In this document: positions 58,111 through 64,000 of the stretch, piece after piece
How positions within the stretch are numbered: the first letter of the stretch is position 1
How the letters are laid out: every line of letters starts with the position of its first letter
DNA from: Cyprinodon diabolis
Taxonomy: Eukaryota; Chordata; Actinopteri; Cyprinodontiformes; Cyprinodontidae
Direction of reading: 5' to 3'
DNA length: 64,000 bases
Assembly (NCBI GenBank): GCA_030533445.1
Contig: JARPUW010000266.1
Span: forward strand, 124,001 to 188,000
The notes under the pieces: generated by a model
What the model saw: the letters and a program-made list of their open reading frames with translations, nothing else
Told to the model about the DNA's origin: nothing
Database searches by the model: none
Made by a program: the position numbers and the translations under genes

Positions 58111-61100
58111 GTTCCAGCAGCTCAAGGTTCAAGCAGCTGAAGGTTCCAGAAGCACCAGCAGCTCAAGGTTCCAGCAGCTCAAGGTTCCAGCAGCACCAGC
58201 AGCTCAAGGTTCCAGCAGCTCAGGGTTACAGCAGCTCAAGGCTCCAGAAGCTAGAGGTTCCAGAAGCTCAAGGTTCCAGCAGCTCAAGGTTCCAGAAGCA
58301 CCAGCAGCTCAAGGCTGCAGCAGCTCAAGGTTCCAGCAGCTCAAGGTTCCAGAAGCACCAGCAGCTCAAGGCTCCAGCAGCTCAAGGTTCCAGAAGCTCA
58401 AGGCTCCAGATGTTCAAGGTTCCAGATGCACCAGCAGCTCAAGGTTCCAGCAGCTCAAGGTTCCAGAAGCACCAGGAGCTCAAGGTTCCAGCAGCTCAAG
58501 GTTCCAGAAGCACCAGCAGCTCAAGGTTCCAGCAGCTCAAGGTTCCAGAAGCGCCAGCAGCTCAAGGCTCCAGCAGCTCAAGGTTCCAGAAGCTCAAGGC
58601 TCCAGATGCTCAAGGTTCCAGAAGCACCAGCAGCTCAAGGTTCCAGCAGCTCAAGGTTCCAGCAGCTCAAGGTTCCAGAAGCACCAGCAGCTCAAGGTTC
58701 CAGCAGCTCAAGGTTCCAGAAGCACCATCAGCTCAAGGTTCCAGCAGCTCAAGGCTCCAGCAGCTCAAGGTTCCAGCAGCTCAAGGTTCCAGCAGCTCAA
58801 GGTTCCAGAAGCACCAGCAGCTCAAGGTTCCAGAAGCTCAAGGCTCCAGATGCTCAAGGTTCCAGAAGCACCAGCAGCTCAAGGTTCCAGCAGCTCAAGG
58901 TTCCAGAAGCTCAAGGCTCCAGAAGCTCAAGGTTCCAGAAGCACCAGCAGCTCAAGGTTCCAGCAGCTCAAGGTTCCAGCAGCTCAAGGTTCCAGAAGCA
59001 CCAGCAGCTCAAGGTTCCAGAAGCTCAAGGCTCCAGATGCTCAAGGTTCCAGAAGCACCAGCAGCTCAAGGTTCCAGCAGTTCACGGTTCCAGCAGCTCA
59101 AGGTTCAAGAAGCACCAGCAGCTCAAGGTTCCAGAAGCTCAAGGTTCCAGCAGCTCAAGGTTCCAGCAGCTCAAGGTTCCAGAAGCACCAGCAGCTCAAG
59201 GTTCCAGCAGCTCAAGGTTCCAGAAGCACCAGCAGCTCAAGGTTCCAGCAGCTCAAGGCTCCAGCAGCTCAAGGTTCCAGAAGCACCAGCAGCTCAAGGC
59301 TCCAGCAGCTCAAGGTTCCAGAAGCTCAATGCTCCAGATGCTCAAGGTTCCAGAAGCACCAGCAGCTCAAGGTTCCAGCAGCTCAAGGTTCCAGAAGCAC
59401 CAGCAGCTCAAGGCTCCAGCAGCTCAAGGTTCCAGAAGCTCAATGCTCCAGATGCTCAAGGTTCCAGAAGCACCAGCAGCTCAAGGCTCCAGCAGCTCAA
59501 GGTTCCAGAAGCACCAGCAGCTCAAGGTTCCAGCAGCTCAAGGTTCCAGAAGCACCAGCAGCTCAAGGCTCCAGCAGCTCAAGGTTCCAGAAGCTCAAGG
59601 CTCCAGATGCTCAAGGTTCCAGATGCACCAGCAGCTCAAGGTTCCAGAAGCTCAAGGTTCCAGCAGCTCAAGGCTCCAGATGCTCAAGGCTCCAGATGCT
59701 CAAAGTTCCAGCAGCTCAATGTTCCAGCAGCTCAAGGTTCCAGCAGCTCAAGGTTCCAGAAGCACCAGCAGCTCAAGGCTCCAGCAGCTCAAGGTTCCAG
59801 AAGCTCAAGGCTCCAGATGCTCAAGGTTCCAGAACCACCAGCAGCTCAAGGTTCCAGCAGCTCAAGGTTCCAGAAGCACCAGCAGCTCAAGGTTCCAGCA
59901 GCTCAAGGTTCCAGAAGCACCAGCAGCTCAAGGTTCCAGCAGCTCAAGGTTCCAGCAGCTCAAGGTTCCAGAAGCGCCAGCAGCTTAAGGCTCCAGCAGC
60001 CCAAGGTTCCAGAAGCTCAAGGCTCCAGATTCTCAAGGTTCCAGAAGCACCAGCAGCTCAAGGTTCGAGCAGCTCAAGGTTCCAGCAGCTCAAGGTTCCA
60101 GAAGCACCAGCAGCTCAAGGTTCCAGCAGCTCAAGGTTCCAGCAGCTCAAGGTTCCAGAAGCGCCAGCAGCTTAAGGCTCCAGCAGCCCAAGGTTCCAGA
60201 AGCTCAAGGCTCCAGATTCTCAAGGTTCCAGAAGCACCAGCAGCTCAAGGTTCCAGCAGCTCAAGGTTCCAGCAGCTCAAGGTTCCAGAAGCACCAGCAG
60301 CTCAAGGTTCCAGTAGCTCAAGGCTCCACATGCTCAAGGTTCCAGAAGCACCAGCAGCTCAAGGTTCCAGCAGCTCAAGGTTCCAGAAGCTCAAGGCTCC
60401 AGATGCTCAAGGTTCCAGAAGCACCAGCAGCTCAAGGTTCCAGCAGCTCAAGGTTCCAGCAGCTGAAGGTTCGAGAAGCACCAGCAGCTCAAGGTTCCAG
60501 CAGCTCAAGGTTCCAGCAGCACCAGCAGCTCAAGGTTCCAGCAGCTCAGGGTTACAGCAGCTCAAGGCTCCAGAAGCTAGAGGTTCCAGAAGCTAAAGGT
60601 TCCAGCAGCTCAAGGTTCCAGAAGCACCAGCAGCTCAAGGCTGCAGCAGCTCAAGGTTCCAGCAGCTCAAGGTTCCAGAAGCACCAGCAGCTCAAGGCTC
60701 CAGCAGCTCAAGGTTCCAGAAGCTCAAGGCTCCAGATGTTCAAGGTTCCAGATATACCAGCAGCTCAAGGTTCCAGAAGCTCAAGGGTCCAGCAGCTCAA
60801 GGCTCCAGATGCTCAAGGCTCCAGATGCTCAAAGTTCCAGCAGCTCAAGGTTCCAGCAGCTCAAGGTTCCAGCAGCTCAAGGTTCCAGCAGCTCAAGGTT
60901 CCAGAAGCACCAGCAGCTCAAGGCTCCAGCAGCTCAAGGTTCCAGAAGCTCAAGGCTCCAGATGCTCAAGGTTCCAGAACCACCAGCAGCTCAAGGTTCC
61001 AGCAGCTCAAGGTTCCAGAAGCACCAGCAGCTCAAGGTTCCAGCAGCTCAAGGTTCCAGAAGCACCAGCAGCTCAAGGTTCCAGCAGCTCAAGGTTCCAG

Positions 61101-62028
61101 AAGAGCCAGCAGCTCAAGGCTCCAGCAACTCAAGGTTCCAGAAGCTCAAGGCTCCAGATGCTCAAGGTTCCAGAAGCACCAGCAGCTCAAGGTTCCAGCA
61201 GCTCAAGGTTCCAGCAGCTCAAGGTTCCAGAAGCACCAGCAGCTCAAGGTTCCAGCAGCTCAAGGTTCCAGAAGCACCAGCAGCTCAAGGTTCCAGCAGC
61301 TCAAGGTTCCAGCAGCTCAAGGTTCCAGAAGCACCAGCAGCTCAAGGTTCCAGCAGCTCAAGGTTCCAGCAGCACTAGCAGCTCAAGGTTCCAGCAGCTC
61401 AGGGTTCCAGAAGCACCAGCAGCTCAAGGCTGCAGCAGCTCAAGGTTCCAGCAGCTCAAGGTTCCAGAAGCACCAGCAGCTCAAGGCTCCAGCAGCTCAA
61501 GGTTCCAGAAGCTCAAGGCTCCAGATGCTCAAGGTTCCAGATGCAACAGCAGCTCAAGGTTCCAGAAGCTCAGGGTTCCAGCAGCTCAAGGTTCCAGCAG
61601 CTCAAGGTTCCAGCAGCTCAAGGTTCCAGAAGCACCAGCAGCTCAAGGCTCCAGCAGCTCAAGGTTCCAGCAGCTCAAGGTTCCAGAAGCACCAGCAACT
61701 CAAGGTTCCAGCAGCTCAAGGTTCCAGAAGCACCAGCAGCTCAAGGTTCCAGCAGCTCAAGGCTCCAGCAGCTCAGAGTTCCGGCAGCTCAAGGCTCCAG
61801 CAGCTCAAGGTTCCAGAAGCACCAGCAGCTCAAGGTTCCAGAAGCTCAAGGCTCCAGATGCTCAAGGTTCCAGAAGCACCAGCAGCTCAAGGTTCCAGCA
61901 GCTCAAGGTTCCAGCAGCTGAAGGTTCCAGAAGCACCAGCAGCTCAAGGTTCCAGCAGCTCAAGGTTCCAGCAGCACCAGCAGCTCAAGGTTCCAGCAGC
62001 TCAGGGTTACAGCAGCTCAAGGCTCCAG
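58111..62028. repeat. U-like segment with private local duplications
   Basis: Positions from about 60,400 to 62,028 follow 10,110-11,778 (offset near 50,288), with GTTCGAGAAG near 60,473 matching 10,184. Positions 58,111 to 60,400 are more divergent and contain duplications not seen elsewhere. A CAATGCTCC variant occurs at 59,327 and 59,441 (114 bp apart), and a CAGCTTAAGG variant at 59,981 recurs 187 bp later. Both distances are sums of 16 and 25. Confidence 0.75.
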
Positions 62029-63576
62029 AAGCTAGAGGTTCCAGAAGCTCAAGGTTCCAGCAGCTCAATGTTCCAGAAGCACCAGCAGCTCAAGGCTGCA
62101 GCAGCTCAAGGTTCCAGCAGCTCAAAGTTCCAGAAGCACCAGCAACTCAAGGCTCCAGCAGCTCAAGGTTCCAGAAGCTCAAGGCTCCAGATGCTCAAGG
62201 TTCCAGATGCACCAGCAGCTCAAGGTTCCAGAAGCTCAAGGTTCCAGCAGCTCAAGGCTCCAGATGCTCAAGGCTCCAGATGCTCAAAGTTCCAGCAGCT
62301 CAATGTTCCAGCAGCTCAAGGTTCCAGCAGCTCAAGGTTCCAGCAGCTCAAGGTTCCAGAAGCACCAGCAGCTCAAGGTTCCAGCAGCTCAGGGTTACAG
62401 CAGCTCAAGGCTCCAGAAGCTAGAGGTTCCAGAAGCTCAAGGTTCCAGCAGCTCAATGTTCCAGAAGCACCAGCAGCTCAAGGCTGCAGCAGCTCAAGGT
62501 TCCAGCAGCTCAAAGTTCCAGAAGCACCAGCAGCTCAAGGCTCCAGCAGCTCAAGGTTCCAGAAGCTCAAGGCTCCAGATGCTCAAGGTTCCAGATGCAC
62601 CAGCAGCTCAAGGTTCCAGAAGCTCAAGGTTCCAGCAGCTCAAGGCTCCAGATGCTCAAGGCTCCAGATGCTCAAAGTTCCAGCAGCTCAATGTTCCAGC
62701 AGCTCAAGGTTCCAGCAGCTCAAGGTTCCAGCAGCTCAAGGTTCCAGAAGCACCAGCAGCTCAAGGCTCCAGCAGCTCAAGGTTCCAGAAGCTCAAGGCT
62801 CCAGAACCACCAGCAGCTCAAGGTTCCAGCAGCTCAAGGTTCCAGAAGCACCAGCAGCTCAAGGTTCCAGCAGATCAAGGTTCCAGAAGCACCAGCAGCT
62901 CAAGGTTCCAGCAGCTCAAGGTTCCAGCAGCTCAAGGTTCCAGAAGCGCCAGCAGCTCAAGGCTCCAGCAGCCCAAGGTTCCAGAAGCTCAAGGCTCCAG
63001 ATTCTCAAGGTTCCAGAAGCACCAGCAGCTCAAGGTTCCAGCAGCTCAAAGTTCCAGCAGCTCAAGGTTCCAGAAAGACCAGCAGCTCAAGGTTCCAGTA
63101 GCTCAAGGCTCCACATGCTCAAGGTTCCAGAAGCACCAGCAGCTCAAGGTTCCAGCAGCTCAAGGTTCCAGAAGCTCAAGGCTCCAGATGCTCAAGGTTC
63201 CAGAAGCACCAGCAGCTCAAGGTTCCAGCAGCTCAAGGTTCCAGAAGCACCAGCAGCTCAAGGTTCCAGAAGCTCAAGGCTCCAGATGCTCAAGGTTCCA
63301 GAAGCACCAGCAGCTCAAGGTTCCAGCAGCTCAAGGTTCCAGCAGCTCAAGGTTCCAGATGCTCAAGGTTCCAGATTCACCAGCAGCTCAAGGTTCCAGA
63401 AACTCAAGGGTCCAGCAGCTCAAGGCTCCAGATGCTCAAGGCTCCAGATGCTCAAAGTTCCAGCAGCTCAAGGTTCCAGCAGCTCAAGGTTCCAGCAGCT
63501 CAAGGTTCCAGAAGCACCAGCAGCTCAAGGCTCCAGCAGCTCAAGGTTCCAGAAGCTATAGGCTCCAGATGCTCAA
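62029..63576. repeat. V block, copy 5
   Basis: GAAGCTAGAGG variants lie at 62,032 and 62,408, and GAAGCTATAGG lies near 63,559. Spacing from V copy 3 drifts from about 22,197 to 22,260 across the block, so it has gained several units. This copy also has private changes such as AGATTCACC near 63,374 and GAAACTCAAGG near 63,400. Confidence 0.8.
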
Positions 63577-64000
63577 GGTTCCAGAAGCACCAGCAGCTCA
63601 AGGTTCCAGCAGCTCAAGGTTCCAGAAGCACCAGCAGCTCAAGGTTCCAGCAGCTCAAGGTTCCAGAAGCACCAGCAGCTCAAGGTTCCAGCAGCTCAAG
63701 GCTCTAGCAGCTCAAGGTTCCAGAAGCACCAGCAGCTCAAGGTTCCAGAAGCTCAAGGCTCCAGATGCTCAAGGTTCCTGAAGCACCAGCAGCTCAAGGT
63801 TCCAGCAGCTCAAGGTTCCAGAAGCACCAGCAGCTCAAGGTTCCAGCAGCTCAAGGTTCCAGAAGCACCAGCAGCTCAAGGTTCCAGCAGCTCAAGGTTC
63901 CAGAAGCGCCAGCAGCTCAAGGCTCCAGCCGCTCAAGGTTCCAGAAGCTCAAGGCTCCAGATGCTCAAGGTTCCAGAAGCACCAGCAGCTCAAGGTTCCA
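63577..64000. repeat. Start of a further higher-order unit, cut by the window end
   Basis: This follows 41,317-41,740 at offset 22,260, including GCTCTAGCAG near 63,701, the TGA unit ending at 63,781 and the GCCGCTC variant at 63,928. The array clearly continues beyond the window. Confidence 0.85.

Larger units (their letters stand above)
1..64000. repeat. Satellite/megasatellite array of 16-bp and 25-bp units
   Basis: The whole window is tandem copies of CTCAAGGTTCCAGCAG (16 bp) and a 25-bp form made by inserting AAGCACCAG before the last CAG. From the average unit length I estimate 3,300-3,500 units. Common 16-bp variants end in AAG or ATG, replace GGTT with GGCT, or replace CAAGG with CAAAG or CAATG. 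Both forms are 56% GC. The + strand is T-poor (3 T per unit) and the consensus has no CpG. No unique sequence, transposon terminus, poly-A tract or gene interrupts the array, and neither edge is visible. It is not alpha satellite, telomeric or rDNA sequence. I do not recognise the family by name. A constitutive-heterochromatin, pericentromeric or subtelomeric location is possible, but that is inference. Confidence 0.98.

Noticed and set aside
7..63781. Dozens of overlapping + strand open frames of 66 to 2,268 codons as protein-coding genes
   Set aside because: They are shifted readings of one repeat peptide in all three phases. Starts and stops come from recurrent point variants, there is no unique N- or C-terminal sequence, splice site or UTR, and no codon bias is possible in a 16-bp repeat.
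1..64000. CRISPR array
   Set aside because: Repeats are directly abutting with no unique spacers, and no cas genes are present.
1..64000. Coding VNTR of a mucin, silk or eggshell-type giant protein
   Set aside because: The Ser/Gln/Ala/Pro-rich peptide is superficially similar, but unit gain or loss is not in multiples of three bases and stops occur in every frame. It cannot be fully excluded without transcripts.
1..64000. Nuclear-receptor (SF-1/ERR) sites from the recurrent TCAAGG
   Set aside because: The unit reads TCAAGGTTC, while the site needs TCAAGGTCA. The key half-site bases are missing, even in the deleted units at 41,964 and 52,963 (TCAAGGTCC).
1..64000. CAG trinucleotide-expansion tract
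   Set aside because: CAG occurs at most twice in a row inside each unit. There is no extended CAG run.
1..64000. Inverted repeats, hairpins or G-quadruplexes as a structural role
   Set aside because: All copies are in the same orientation, the + strand lacks CTGG to pair with its CCAG, and there are no G runs longer than three.
1..64000. Transposon, integron or phage element
   Set aside because: There are no terminal inverted repeats, target-site duplications, integrase or transposase reading frames, or unique cargo.
1..64000. tRNA, rRNA or other structured RNA genes
   Set aside because: No segment departs from the 16/25-bp pattern for long enough to hold one.

Overview
This window holds one thing: a continuous tandem-repeat (satellite or megasatellite) array that fills all 64 kb and runs off both ends. 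I see no supportable gene, RNA gene, mobile element, promoter or unique sequence anywhere. The basic unit is a 16-bp word, CTCAAGGTTCCAGCAG, with point variants. It is mixed with a 25-bp form in which the 9-mer AAGCACCAG is inserted before the final CAG. Two 16-mers and one 25-mer make a common 57-bp composite. Arrays this long and this layered are typical of eukaryotic nuclear genomes resolved by long reads. The consensus lacks CpG, which fits a methylated genome such as a vertebrate's but does not prove it. I cannot name the species.

Above the monomer level the array is a nested set of segmental duplications, which I traced with rare variants (GAAGCTATAGG, GTTCCTGAAG, GAAGCTAGAGG, GCTCTAGCAG, GCACTTGCAG, GCACGAGC). 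Positions 1-13,306 recur almost unchanged at 18,051-31,388. Inside that block a 5.3-kb unit is itself tandemly doubled, with a clean junction at 5,940 (23,990 in the second copy). Positions 13,290-16,609 and 16,610-19,915 are a 3.3-kb tandem pair. Positions 32,416-39,831 are a partial third copy of 16.6-24.0 kb, and its first part is a mosaic of the two 3.3-kb repeats. Positions 39,011-50,009 and 50,010-58,110 are two copies of an 8.1-kb unit, the first carrying 2,899 extra bp. Positions 58,111-64,000 combine further copies with private 114-bp and 187-bp duplications. A roughly 1.5-kb block, called V here, occurs five times and marks the higher-order rhythm.

The + strand shows very long open reading frames (up to 2,268 codons) in all three frames, and the - strand shows none. 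This follows from the repeat. Both unit lengths are 1 modulo 3 and the consensus has no stop in any + frame, so every frame reads the same cyclic peptide (QLKVPAAQGSSSSRFQ, or 19 residues for the 57-bp composite). Every unit on the - strand carries TGA. I therefore annotate no CDS. The points worth a second look are this frame-independent openness, the nearly mutation-free 13-kb duplication, the record of unequal exchange, and a dense lattice of HSF-like TTCCAGAA sites.
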